DNA of 51,326 nucleotides from Pseudomonadota bacterium. Its GTDB lineage: Bacteria > Pseudomonadota > Gammaproteobacteria > Burkholderiales > Thiobacteraceae. The stretch covers positions 1 to 51,326 of the forward strand of contig JAKANO010000020.1 in assembly GCA_021812385.1 (NCBI GenBank), given 5' to 3'. Position numbers and translations under genes: made by a program. Numbering within the stretch: position 1 is the stretch's first letter; every line of letters begins with the position of its first letter. This document shows, in pieces, positions 26,116-35,139 of the stretch. The notes beneath the pieces were generated by a model, which made no database searches, had not been told where the DNA came from, and saw nothing but the letters and a program-made list of their open reading frames with translations.

Positions 26116-28920
26116 TCACTTGCGGAGGCGCAGCACGACATTCTCGGTAATGGCATTCTTGATGTGCACTAAATTTTCGGTGGTCACCGAAATGTCTATG
26201 CGTTCGATGGGTGAAAAACCACGAGCCACTGCAATGGACTCAACCAGGTCCGTTGATGGAATTCTCACGTCTTCGCCCTCGATAGTCATCTTACTGTCGC
26301 CGATGACTACCATTGCCTCCGCTCCGGGTTTGCACAACCTGTAGATCTGCTGAAAGACGGCATCCATGTCTTTTAGGAATCGGTGTGTTAGTGCCGGCAT
26401 GTTTTGTTTGCGGAACCCCGAGTCAGACGACCCTTCGATGGTCTTATGCAGATTTCGGACGAATTTCAGACAATCGGTGGGCAAGTCGTCACCCATAGCG
26501 AATCCAGCTTCAAGCTGCCGCTTGTTTGTTACTGTAAGTTCGCGACTACCGATAAGTGCCTGCTCAAGCGGACGGCGCTCACTGCCGCCCAAGCCGAACA
26601 ACGTCAGCAGTGATAGGCGGTCCGTGTCGATATACGGCAATGCCATAGCGTACGGAGGACTCGTGAGGACTAAGTCAATGGACCCGTCAGTCAGACCCAT
26701 GGAGTCATAAGTAGCGGTAAGTCGGTTGTCTCCTGACACCGCATGCGAACGGAAAAATGGATTGGGGGCGTAGCCTCGAATCTTCCAGAATTTTTCGATG
26801 CGCGAGAATTGTAACGCGAGCTGCTCTCTGAATAGGCCAAACACATCGGCATCATCGAGAAGTGTCTTTCGGTAGCGAATTCGCAAGTCAGTGGGTTCTT
26901 GCTGCGATACGTCGCGAATGATGCTGCTAAAAACAATCTCAAGAAAATCTCGTACTGCTCCGCTGCTACCAGAACGAATAATCTTGAGAATCCAATTCAT
27001 CTTGTGGACGACGGGTAATGCAAACCAGCGGCAGATTTCGTCCAGGCAGTCCGGCTTAAACTGGTCCAGCGTTGCCGGTAGGTGCACTGGCGCAGCATCG
27101 ATGGCATCAACCACTGTGGAAACCACTTCGGTCAGCACATCCGGGTCAACATCAAGAATTGATGTCTTTGCTCGTGCGATTTGTGCAGCCAACGGATGCA
27201 GGTCGCATCCGTAAGTTGCATAGCCGTTCAGGTGCCCTTCGAGTAATGTTGTGCCGCTACCGCAGAATGGATCCAGAATGTTCGCGCCGTGGGGTAGCAT
27301 AAGCTGGTTGATAAGCCCTTTTGCCAGTTGGGGGTAGAACTTTCCCTTGTAGGCGTGGATTCCGTGCGTCACATACTTTGGGTCCTTACGCGCACTAGGA
27401 TTGGCTGCCATCCCATTTTCCAGAATTGCCTGCCACGTTGGCTCCTTGTGGCCTTCGGGGTAGTAGATTTGGTGGGTGAACACCAGCGAGCGGCAGCGCA
27501 CAAGCTCTTTAACGTCCGCGCTCTTCTGCAAGGAGTGGTCAACGGCCGCTGTCATTTTATTCTTAATGGAACCTGTTTCTCTCTTACGAAATTCCAGCTC
27601 GTATGACCACAACTTGTACGGAGGGGCTTCCAAGGTAACGATGGTCTTCCGATCTGCCTTACGTAGAACCAATATGCTCTCCGTTGCTGCCCGACGACCT
27701 GCCGGTGTAAACGAACGTTTAGTCTTGTGCACGGGTCGCTCAATGACACTGCTTGTATCGAATCCGTGGTCGGCTGCCTTTTCCGCCAAGAGGTTGGCAG
27801 TTGTATAGGTTTCTCCCTCGTATACCGAGTCGCCAATGACGAGCACTGCGTAACGCCCGTTCTTCAGTACGCGGCTGATACCGTCAAGCGCCTGGCGCAT
27901 ATCAGAGAAGTAGCTGTCAAATCCGCTCGATTCGCGTTGGTGCTTTAGATGCGAACCAATCTCGATTTTGCCCAAGGCGACAGGATCGTAGCCAAGCCAC
28001 AGTAAGCGGAAGCGGTGATAAAGATGGTAGTCGGTGGCGTTGCCGTAGGGCGGCGACGTCACAACGAGGTCGACAGAATAGTCAGGAATTTCCTGCGACG
28101 ATAAACGTCGCACATCCCCTGTTAGGAATTGGGAAACTCCGTAGCGTGTTGCCGCTGCATTGCGGGCAACGGACTTCATCACCGCTTCAAATTCTTTGAC
28201 ATATCGTTTGGTGGTTTCGCCAATTGGAACATCGCGCGGAACGCTCTTGTAGCGAGTCTCAGAGTCTTGGAATGACGCCGATAATACGGTTCGGGAAAGG
28301 GCCAGCAAAGCAATGTCTCGTGCTGTTTCGCTTTCAAGTTGGATGATACGGTGGCGGATATGGGCAAGCTCACCGAAAGCCGCATCTGCGAACCATTTCT
28401 CACGATTCGCAATCGTTGGCGCGTGAGCACCATAAGCGGCAATAAGTTCGGATGCGTCGCGGGGCAATGACTCTAGTAGTACGCGAAGTGCTCCGTGGAG
28501 CAAATGTAACTCTGCCGTCGCTTCGCCTGATACTCGGGCGGTTTTCACTCGCCCGATAAGGGCCGCCACCGGGTTCGCGTCAACACTAACTGCCCGTCTG
28601 CCCAAGCGTATGGCTTCAAGAGCCGTAGTGCCACTGCCGCCAAAAGGGTCGAATATGAGCTCCCCGCGGGAGCTCAGCAGCGAAATAAATGTGCCCGGTA
28701 TCTGCGGAATGAACTTGGCTGGATATGGGTGAAGGTCGTGACCAAGAAAGCGGGTATCATCAGCGGTAAAGCCCCATTCCTTCTGTTGCAGGTACGAAAT
28801 TGCAGTTGCTGCGGTGCTAGTATGGAGCGGCAGTTCTTCATAGACTGCTGCTGAAGCAGTGTCCGAGGTGGCAGAAAATGCAGAGAGCTGAGCTTGGGTG
28901 CGTGGTTTGGTTAATTGCAT
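26116..28920 (-). CDS. DNA methyltransferase with two complete catalytic domains
   Basis: A 934-residue protein. Domain 1 has a motif X-like HDLHPYPAKFIPQ, motif I FDPFGGSGTT (residues 90-99) and motif IV TSPPY (288-292). Domain 2 has the parallel HGIHAYKGKFYPQ, ILDPFCGSGTT (548-558) and TSPPY (753-757). Both copies look catalytically intact. In each, about 190 residues separate motif I from motif IV, where the target-recognition part may lie. TSPPY suggests N4-cytosine or N6-adenine methylation. Two active domains in one chain suit modification of the two strands of an asymmetric site. GGAACC lies 9 bp before the ATG. Partner of the PLD nuclease. Confidence 0.88.
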   Translation of the reverse strand: MQLTKPRTQAQLSAFSATSDTASAAVYEELPLHTSTAATAISYLQQKEWGFTADDTRFLGHDLHPYPAKFIPQIPGTFISLLSSRGELIFDPFGGSGTTALEAIRLGRRAVSVDANPVAALIGRVKTARVSGEATAELHLLHGALRVLLESLPRDASELIAAYGAHAPTIANREKWFADAAFGELAHIRHRIIQLESETARDIALLALSRTVLSASFQDSETRYKSVPRDVPIGETTKRYVKEFEAVMKSVARNAAATRYGVSQFLTGDVRRLSSQEIPDYSVDLVVTSPPYGNATDYHLYHRFRLLWLGYDPVALGKIEIGSHLKHQRESSGFDSYFSDMRQALDGISRVLKNGRYAVLVIGDSVYEGETYTTANLLAEKAADHGFDTSSVIERPVHKTKRSFTPAGRRAATESILVLRKADRKTIVTLEAPPYKLWSYELEFRKRETGSIKNKMTAAVDHSLQKSADVKELVRCRSLVFTHQIYYPEGHKEPTWQAILENGMAANPSARKDPKYVTHGIHAYKGKFYPQLAKGLINQLMLPHGANILDPFCGSGTTLLEGHLNGYATYGCDLHPLAAQIARAKTSILDVDPDVLTEVVSTVVDAIDAAPVHLPATLDQFKPDCLDEICRWFALPVVHKMNWILKIIRSGSSGAVRDFLEIVFSSIIRDVSQQEPTDLRIRYRKTLLDDADVFGLFREQLALQFSRIEKFWKIRGYAPNPFFRSHAVSGDNRLTATYDSMGLTDGSIDLVLTSPPYAMALPYIDTDRLSLLTLFGLGGSERRPLEQALIGSRELTVTNKRQLEAGFAMGDDLPTDCLKFVRNLHKTIEGSSDSGFRKQNMPALTHRFLKDMDAVFQQIYRLCKPGAEAMVVIGDSKMTIEGEDVRIPSTDLVESIAVARGFSPIERIDISVTTENLVHIKNAITENVVLRLRK

Positions 28921-29405
28921 TTTTAGGTTCCGTCTGGGATATTATCAAAAACCCAGATTCATTTCAATCGCCTCACATTACTTTATCTGGTACCAGTAGA
29001 CGTTAAGGCAGTACATGACCAGCCAATGAGGCAGCAGAATTTGTCGCGGCTTCTCATAACCTTTGCAGCTCGCATTTTCGGACACAACCATTCTTTACCA
29101 TGGGTCCGAACGTCCGCTTCCTGTGGAACGCCAACGGCGACATTGACATGTGGACATTCAATCTTCTCATCAAGACTATCCCCCTCCGGGCAATACTCGG
29201 AATATTGTCACGGCGTAAAATCAGACCACCCAATCACTTTTCCCCTAGAGCATCAATCGTCCAAAGGCAGGTATATGGACGATGCAGCGCAACTTGTCCG
29301 CCTGTGGCCAAATCGGTCTCCAACAACCTAGTCATCGATACGTGGTCAAGCATAGTGCATCTATAATCATTGGTATCTTTCAACCAAACGAATTGTGGGC
29401 CAATC
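28921..29405. other. Intergenic region right of the methyltransferase; no gene supported
   Basis: 485 bp containing the methyltransferase promoter region and, further right, sequence with open but unconvincing frames on both strands. A minus-strand frame around 29000-29235 reads with protein-like composition but contains an in-frame TGA and no start with a ribosome binding site, so it could be a decayed gene. The only clear site is a TATAAT before the next gene. Confidence 0.4.
29362..29367 (+). promoter_or_regulatory. Possible -10 box for the DUF4139 gene
   Basis: A perfect TATAAT lies 38 bp before the ATG at 29406. No good -35 is seen at 16-18 bp, so the promoter is only suggestive. Confidence 0.35.
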
Positions 29406-30833
29406 ATGGTGCGAACTGTCAACAAGGCGGCATTGCTACTCCTGTTTGTTTTTCCCGTGGCGCATGCCGCTGGGGAGAAGTCCACCTCGCTTCAAGATCA
29501 GCGGGAAGTCGCGGTGACGATTTATAACGAAAGCCTGGCCTTGGTGAAAGATGCGCGCAAGATTCGTCTGGATCAGGGCGAGACCGCGCTGGCGTGGCGC
29601 GATGTGTCTGCCCGCATCCGGCCCGAGACGGCGCTGTTGCGCAATGTCGAGCATCCGAAAACGCTTTCCTTGATCGAGCAGAATTTCGATTTCGATTTGC
29701 TCACGCCGCAGAAGCTGCTGGAAAAATACGTCGGGCAAAAGGTGACGGTGATCAAGACCAATCCCGCCACCGGGGCCGAGACGCGGGAGGAGGCGACCGT
29801 GCTGGCGACCAATAGCGGCGTGGTGTTGCGCTTCGCCGACCGCATCGAGACTGGCGTGCCGGGGCGCTTGGCGTTTGGCAGCGTGCCGGAGAATCTGCGC
29901 GACCGGCCGACGCTGGTGATTCGCCTGCACTCGGCGCGGGCGGCGGACGATACGCTGGAGCTGTCCTATCTCACGCAAGGCCTGTCGTGGCGCGCCGATT
30001 ATGTGGCGGAGTTGTCGCCCCAGGACGATCGCATCGATCTCAATGCTTGGGTGACGCTCACCAATCAAAGCGGCACGACTTACAACAACGCCAAGTTGCA
30101 GTTGGTGGCCGGCGATGTGCATCGGGTGCGCGAAGAGCTGCGCGGTGTGCAAGCCGCGACGTTTGCGCTGAAGCAGGCGGAAGCCGCTCCGGTCGCCGAG
30201 GAAAGCCTGTTCGAATACCACTTGTATAGCGTGGGCCGCCCGACCACCATCGCCGACAACCAGACCAAGCAAGTGGCCTTGCTGTCGGCCGGCGGCGTGC
30301 CGGTCTCCAAGGAGTTTTTGTTGCGCGGTGCGGATTACTACTATCGCGCCAGCGTCGGCGAGATCGGGCAAAAGCTGAAAGTCGGCGTATTCGTCGCGTT
30401 CGAAAATAAGGGCGGCAGCCTGGGCATTCCCTTACCCAAGGGCATCGTGCGCGTCTATAAGAAGGACAGCGCGGGCAACGCGCAATTCGTCGGCGAAGAC
30501 CGGATCGACCATACGCCCAAGAACGAAACCGTGCGCCTCAAGCTGGGCGAGGCGTTCGATGTCACCGCGGACAAGAAGCAGACTGCCTTCGAGAAAATTG
30601 CCGGCACCAGCCGCTACAACTACATCTTCGAAGCCGCGTTCGAGATCGTGATCAAGAATGCCAAGACCGAGCCGGTGACGGTGAAAGTGCAGGAGCCGAT
30701 CCCCGGCGACTGGCAAATCCTCAGCGAGTCCTTGCCGCATCAAAAAGCGGCGAGCAATACTGCGGTGTGGCAGGTGCCGGTGGCGGCGGGCGGAACAACC
30801 AAGCTGACCTACAAAGCGCGCGTGCGCTTCTAG
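29406..30833 (+). CDS. Secreted DUF4139 domain protein
   Basis: 475 residues from ATG 29406, giving a signal peptide (MVRTVNKAALLLLFVFPVAHA). The mature protein begins with VAVTIYNESLALVKDARKI, the N-terminal strand block seen in DUF4139 proteins, and has the conserved YLTQGLSWRADYVAEL and LVAGDV segments. The C-terminal half is beta-rich (FVAFENKGGSLGIPLPKG, VKVQEPIPGDWQIL). Location is probably periplasm or cell surface. The molecular function of the family is not established. A longer start at 29370 would spoil the signal peptide. It converges on the FadL-type gene across a cruciform. Confidence 0.88.
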   Translation: MVRTVNKAALLLLFVFPVAHAAGEKSTSLQDQREVAVTIYNESLALVKDARKIRLDQGETALAWRDVSARIRPETALLRNVEHPKTLSLIEQNFDFDLLTPQKLLEKYVGQKVTVIKTNPATGAETREEATVLATNSGVVLRFADRIETGVPGRLAFGSVPENLRDRPTLVIRLHSARAADDTLELSYLTQGLSWRADYVAELSPQDDRIDLNAWVTLTNQSGTTYNNAKLQLVAGDVHRVREELRGVQAATFALKQAEAAPVAEESLFEYHLYSVGRPTTIADNQTKQVALLSAGGVPVSKEFLLRGADYYYRASVGEIGQKLKVGVFVAFENKGGSLGIPLPKGIVRVYKKDSAGNAQFVGEDRIDHTPKNETVRLKLGEAFDVTADKKQTAFEKIAGTSRYNYIFEAAFEIVIKNAKTEPVTVKVQEPIPGDWQILSESLPHQKAASNTAVWQVPVAAGGTTKLTYKARVRF

Positions 30834-30838
30834 CGGTT

Positions 30839-30898
30839 AGTTGAAGAACGCATTTAGCAGGTTCCCTCGCCCCTTGTGGGGGAGGGAGAAATTCAACT
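30839..30898. terminator. Cruciform between convergent DUF4139 and FadL-type genes
   Basis: Outer arms AGTTGAA (30839-30845) and TTCAACT (30892-30898) enclose an inner GC-rich stem: CCCTC, a bulged G, CCCC, loop TTGT, GGGG, GAGGG (30864-30886). It lies between two converging stop codons and may terminate both genes, although no long T tract follows. The inner stem resembles the palindromes upstream of rnfA. Confidence 0.5.
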
Positions 30899-30914
30899 TG
30901 CTGCCAGTTTTGAC

Positions 30915-32330
30915 CTAAAATCGGAAATTGCCCTGTACCGAAATCGCATTGATGCCCGCGCTCGGATAGCGCGTGCTGAGGCTGCCTGCCAAGGTGGAAT
31001 TTTGCTCAATCGGCAGGTTCTTGAAGAAGTAGCGCGTGATCCCGAAATCGACGGATGCCTGCTTGCTTACGGCGTAACTGCCGCCGATACCCAACACCCA
31101 ACGATCCGCATCTGGAATCAGCAGCGTTTGCCGCGCTGCCGAAGTCGTCGGTGTTTGATCGTAGGACAGCCCGGTGCGCAAGGTCAGCGCCGGCGTCATT
31201 TTGTAGCCAAGGCCTGCGCCGACGCGCCAGGTGTTTTTCCATTCCAGCGGAATCACCGCATCGGCCGCGCCGTTGTCGAAGCGCGTGCGCAGTTCTTTGA
31301 CAACGTTCCATTGCGTCCACGTCGCCGAGCCCATGACCGACCAAGTTTCGTTGACCTGATAAAAAGTGCTGAGCGAGGCGCTTGCGGGCAAGGCTAAATC
31401 GGTTTTTGTTCCGCCATTGGTCAAGGCGGCCAGTCCGCTGACCGTCGCCGGCAAGTTTGCCGGTTTGACGAAATTGGCGCTGCCTTGCAATTCGTGGCTT
31501 ACCTTGGAACGGTAGGCCAGACCGACGCGCAAATCCGGCGTCGGCTGCCACAACAGGCCGGCGTTCCAGCCGGGCGCCCAGCTATCTTGTTTGAGCGCAA
31601 CGCGGCCGTCGGCAGCGGCATTGCCCGGTGTGGCGAAGCCGTTGGCTGTACATTCGGCGCCCAGCCCACCGCCCACTTGGGAGGCAACCGCAAGGCAGGT
31701 CGCGCTCAGATCCAGTGCATTGCCGAGCGTGGTCTTGGCGTATTGCATGTCCACACCAAAGCCCAGACTGAGCGTGGGTGTGGCCTTGAAGCCCGCGGAC
31801 AGACCTAGATCCACCGTCAGCAATTCAGATTCCAAAGCATGGTAGCGACCCACCCAGCCGTCCTCAAAGGTCAAGGCGTTGCCGAACGGCGCGGTCATGG
31901 CGAAGCCGAGCGTGGTATCCGGCGTCAGCGCTTTTGTGTAATAGAGCGAAGCGGCGGGTGAAAACACCCCAGCCGATCCGCCATCGCTGCCCGTGAGGGG
32001 GGTGTTGGTGAGGGCGGCACGACCGGAAATGTCGGCCAGCTTGCCGGTCGGTTCGATGAAGTGCAGGGCGCCACTCAAATTACTGCCCGGCAAACGCGTC
32101 AGCGCGGCGGGATTCCAAAACATCGCGCTGGCGTCCTTGGCCTCGGCCTGATTGGTGCCGCCGCTGGCAACGGAGGCTGCGCTATGTTCAAACAGTTGTA
32201 TCGAGCCTGCGAATGTCGTTCCGGGTAATAGAACTAAAGCGCTGATGAGGATGCCGCATTGGACTCCAACTTGCTTAAGCCGCACGGATACCGGGCCATT
32301 CAGTAAGCAGAAATTTATGGTTTTATGCAT
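30915..32330 (-). CDS. FadL/OmpP1/TodX-type outer-membrane transport protein
   Basis: 471 residues from ATG 32330 (MHKTINF), with a signal peptide ending around LLPGTTFAGS. The mature N-terminus SIQLFEHSAASVASGGTNQA followed by ASAMFWNPAALTRLPG is the FadL plug signature. Strands alternate through to a C-terminal aromatic residue (VQGNFRF), as expected for an outer-membrane barrel. FadL proteins let hydrophobic molecules such as long-chain fatty acids or aromatic hydrocarbons cross the outer membrane. No degradation genes are nearby, so the substrate is unknown. An upstream in-frame start at 32426 would bury the signal peptide and is rejected. Confidence 0.92.
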   Translation of the reverse strand: MHKTINFCLLNGPVSVRLKQVGVQCGILISALVLLPGTTFAGSIQLFEHSAASVASGGTNQAEAKDASAMFWNPAALTRLPGSNLSGALHFIEPTGKLADISGRAALTNTPLTGSDGGSAGVFSPAASLYYTKALTPDTTLGFAMTAPFGNALTFEDGWVGRYHALESELLTVDLGLSAGFKATPTLSLGFGVDMQYAKTTLGNALDLSATCLAVASQVGGGLGAECTANGFATPGNAAADGRVALKQDSWAPGWNAGLLWQPTPDLRVGLAYRSKVSHELQGSANFVKPANLPATVSGLAALTNGGTKTDLALPASASLSTFYQVNETWSVMGSATWTQWNVVKELRTRFDNGAADAVIPLEWKNTWRVGAGLGYKMTPALTLRTGLSYDQTPTTSAARQTLLIPDADRWVLGIGGSYAVSKQASVDFGITRYFFKNLPIEQNSTLAGSLSTRYPSAGINAISVQGNFRF

Positions 32331-32619
32331 GGGATTTGCTCTTGGTTTATGTGCTTTATTTGGGTTTATTTTTTTATAGCTATCGGTATTTTCGATTTCT
32401 AAGTGCAACTTGAGTTTTCTGTCCAAAGTTTAACGTTTATCACGTGTGGCGGGGTATTTTTGTAATTAAACCTGACCTTACCTATGCAACGTACTTAACG
32501 CCATAGACCGCTCATTCTAACAAACAACCGCTCGTCGGACTGTGCTTAAGAACTCACCTAAAGAGGAGGGGGCTGGCGTCGTTAGCCTGATGCAGAGAGC
32601 TGAAAAAGGAAGATTTCTC

Positions 32620-33024
32620 ATGCGTCAACGAGCCAGTGGTTTCACTTTAATAGAATTGATGATTACGGTCGCGGTGATCGGCATTCTCGCTGCCATCGCT
32701 TACCCCTCTTACATCAATTATCTGATTCATGCGTCCAGGTCCGCCGCGCAAAGCTTCATGATGGATGTCACGAATAAAGAAGAGCAATACCTGCTCGACT
32801 CACGCACGTATCTTGCGGTTGCCAATAACGCCGCCTTCTCCAATCTGAGTTTGACGGTGCCGACCGAGGTGTCCAGTTTTTACACCATCACGGTCGCATC
32901 GGCCACCTCCAGTACTTACACCGTTCAAGCGGTGCCCATTTCCGGTACACGGCAAGCCAGCGACGGCACACTCACGCTCGCGCAGGACGGAACCAAAACA
33001 CCAGCCGATAAATGGCAGAAGTAA
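32620..33024 (+). CDS. pilE: Type IV minor pilin, PilE-like
   Basis: 134 residues from ATG 32620, supported by GGAAG at proper distance and by the short leader MRQRASG before GFTLIELMITVAVIGILAAI, the class III prepilin cleavage site and hydrophobic helix with E at position 5. The C-terminal part contains DSRTYLAV and ends DKWQK, as in PilE-type minor pilins of the fimT-pilVWXY1E cluster. Cleaved by PilD and assembled at the pilus tip complex. Here it comes first in the cluster instead of last. Confidence 0.88.
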   Translation: MRQRASGFTLIELMITVAVIGILAAIAYPSYINYLIHASRSAAQSFMMDVTNKEEQYLLDSRTYLAVANNAAFSNLSLTVPTEVSSFYTITVASATSSTYTVQAVPISGTRQASDGTLTLAQDGTKTPADKWQK

Positions 33025-33035
33025 GGATCGCCAAG

Positions 33036-33521
33036 ATGAAGCATCTTCCCAACACAATGAAGCGCGCTGCACTCGGCTTCACTTTAATCGAGTTGATGAT
33101 CACGATCTCCATCCTGGTCATTCTGCTCACCGTTGCGGTGCCATCGTTCCGAGAATTCGTGCAATCACAGCGCGTCAAGACCACCGCTTTCGATCTATTT
33201 GCCGCGATCACCTATGCGCGCAGCGAAGCCTTGAAGCGCAACGGCGACGTCACCCTCAGCGCCGCCACCGGCGGTTGGGCCAATGGCTGGAGCATCAGCG
33301 CGGGCAGTTCCACCTTGCGCACGCAATCCGCGATCGATAGCTCGGTAGCGATCACCGCTTCAGCGACTTCACTAACTTATGGTCGAGATGGCCGCACCGG
33401 CGGCGGTGCCGCCACCACTTTGCAACTCGCGCCCAACCCCAGCGTCAGCTGGATCTCACCGCGCTGCATCAAGATCGATCTCTCCGGCCGCCCAAACAGC
33501 AAACTAGGAAGCTGCTCATGA
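33036..33521 (+). CDS. fimT: Type IV minor pilin, FimT/GspH family
   Basis: 161 residues from ATG 33036, preceded by AGGA. A 13-residue leader precedes the cleavage site G/FTLIELMITISILVIL. The body carries the GspH/FimT pattern: FDLFAAITYARSEALKRNGDVTL, GGWANGW, and a Gly-rich LTYGRDGRTG segment ending in a C-terminal Cys pair (SPRCIKIDLSGRP, GSC). It is a putative tip-complex minor pilin. It begins 11 bp after the pilE-like gene and overlaps pilV by 4 bp. Confidence 0.88.
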   Translation: MKHLPNTMKRAALGFTLIELMITISILVILLTVAVPSFREFVQSQRVKTTAFDLFAAITYARSEALKRNGDVTLSAATGGWANGWSISAGSSTLRTQSAIDSSVAITASATSLTYGRDGRTGGGAATTLQLAPNPSVSWISPRCIKIDLSGRPNSKLGSCS

Positions 33522-34105
33522 ACACTTTTCCATTACAGCGCAATAGCGGCTTTAGCCTGATTGAGATCTTGGTCTCGCTGGTTGTATTGATGATTGGATT
33601 GCTGGGATTCGCCAGCTTGCAAGTCCACGCCAATACCGCCGAAATGGAATCGTATCAGCGCGTGCAGGCGTTGATTCTGATGCAGGACATCGTCGATCGC
33701 ATCAATGCCAACCGCAAGGCGGCGAGCTGCTACGTCACCCCCAATCCGACGGGGGGAACCAACTATGTCGGCACCGGCTACAGCGGCACGCCGGTCTGTA
33801 CGGCAGGCTCCGCCGAGCAGCAAACGCGTGCGGTAGAAGATCTCACTGCTTGGAATAACGCGCTGCTAGGCGCCGCCGAAACAAATATCAGCAGTGGCAG
33901 CAACGTCGGCGCCATGATCGGCGCGCGCGGTTGCGTTGAATACGACACCGCCAGCAAACAATACACCGTCACCGTGGCATGGCAAGGCCTCAGCGATACC
34001 ACCGCGCCGCCCGCAGGCTTGAGCTGCGGCGACGGCTTGTACGGCACCAGCAGCAAACGCCGTGTCGTCAGTAGCGTTCTTTCGATTGCGGATCTCACAT
34101 CATGA
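33518..34105 (+). CDS. pilV: Type IV pilus modification protein PilV
   Basis: 195 residues. Leader MNTFPLQRNSG and then FSLIEILVSLVVLMIGLLGFASLQ, the hallmark of PilV with its conserved LLG and LQ. The body follows with MESYQRVQALILMQDIVDRINANR, typical of the family. The start overlaps fimT and the end overlaps pilW, both as ATGA, so the cluster is translationally coupled. Confidence 0.92.
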   Translation: MNTFPLQRNSGFSLIEILVSLVVLMIGLLGFASLQVHANTAEMESYQRVQALILMQDIVDRINANRKAASCYVTPNPTGGTNYVGTGYSGTPVCTAGSAEQQTRAVEDLTAWNNALLGAAETNISSGSNVGAMIGARGCVEYDTASKQYTVTVAWQGLSDTTAPPAGLSCGDGLYGTSSKRRVVSSVLSIADLTS

Positions 34106-35139
34106 CTCTTTATAAAGCCAACACATTCGGTTCCTTTGCGGCGCGCGCGGCAGGGTTTTCACTGGTCGAACTTATGATCTCGATCACCATCGGCATGTTG
34201 CTCATCGCCGGCATGGCGACCCTGGTCAGCAACAACAGCGCGCATCGTGCGGAGTTGGAAAAATCCAGCCGGCAAATCGAAAATGGCCGCTACGCCATGC
34301 AAATCCTGTCGGAAGATCTGCGCCATGCCGGTTATTACGGCGAATACTATGATCTCGCCAGCGTGCCCACCACCTTGCCGAACCCTTGCTCCACGGCAGT
34401 AGCGGATTTGACGGCCGACCTGCCTTTACCGATACAGGGCTACGATGCGCCGACCAGTGTTCCCTCGCCCCTTGCGACTTGCCTGAGCGATGCCGATCAC
34501 GTCACGGGGACCGATATCGTGGTCGTGCGGCGTGCAGGAACGGTAGTCGCCGGCAGTCTGGTCGCCGGCCGCACCTACGTGCAAACGCGCAGCGACACCA
34601 TCATCCTGAACGACGGTTCAGCCACGGCAGCAACCTGGAGCTTAAAGAAAAAGGACTTAACTACTGCTGCGGATATTCGCCAATTCATCGTGCATATCTA
34701 TTTCATCAGCCCGTGCTCGGTGCCGGCCAGCGGCACCAGCTGCACCGGCGCCGCTGACGATGGCGGCAACCCGATCCCCACCCTCAAGCGCTTGGAACTC
34801 ACCGACAGCGGCGGCGCCCGCAGCATGGTCATCGTGCCGCTGGTGGAAGGCATCGAAAATCTGCAAATCGATTACGGCACCGACAGCATCGGCACCGGCG
34901 CGCCCAACCACTTTGTCATGAGCCCTGCCGACACCACGGCTTGGGGGAATGTGGTTGCTGCACAGGTGTCGCTCGTGGCGCGCAACGTGGACGCCACCAC
35001 CGGTTTTACCGACAGCAAAACTTACGACATGGGCTTAGCCGGAGCCTTCACGCCAGCCACCGCAGTAAAGAAGTACAAGCGCCATGCCTACACGCAACTC
35101 GTTCGCCTGGAAAATCCCAGCGCCCGGAGGGAGCAATAA
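34102..35139 (+). CDS. pilW: Type IV pilus assembly protein PilW
   Basis: 345 residues. Cleavage region AAGFSLVELMISITIGMLLI. The PilW body includes EKSSRQIENGRYAMQILSEDLRHAGYYGEY, the most conserved part of the family, and the C-terminal RHAYTQLVRLENP ending. It forms part of the minor-pilin tip complex that carries PilY1. Its stop overlaps the pilX start by one base (TAATG). Confidence 0.93.
   Translation: MTLYKANTFGSFAARAAGFSLVELMISITIGMLLIAGMATLVSNNSAHRAELEKSSRQIENGRYAMQILSEDLRHAGYYGEYYDLASVPTTLPNPCSTAVADLTADLPLPIQGYDAPTSVPSPLATCLSDADHVTGTDIVVVRRAGTVVAGSLVAGRTYVQTRSDTIILNDGSATAATWSLKKKDLTTAADIRQFIVHIYFISPCSVPASGTSCTGAADDGGNPIPTLKRLELTDSGGARSMVIVPLVEGIENLQIDYGTDSIGTGAPNHFVMSPADTTAWGNVVAAQVSLVARNVDATTGFTDSKTYDMGLAGAFTPATAVKKYKRHAYTQLVRLENPSARREQ

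Noticed and set aside
29026..29366. Overlapping 88- and 101-codon plus-strand frames right of the methyltransferase
   Set aside because: Two frames and the opposite strand are all open over the same stretch, none with a start signal or recognisable motif; treated as non-coding or decayed.
34459..34474. 16-bp stretch in pilW identical to the left arm of the cruciform at 30861-30876
   Set aside because: It lies in conserved coding frame without the opposite arm; in a window of this size one such match can occur by chance.
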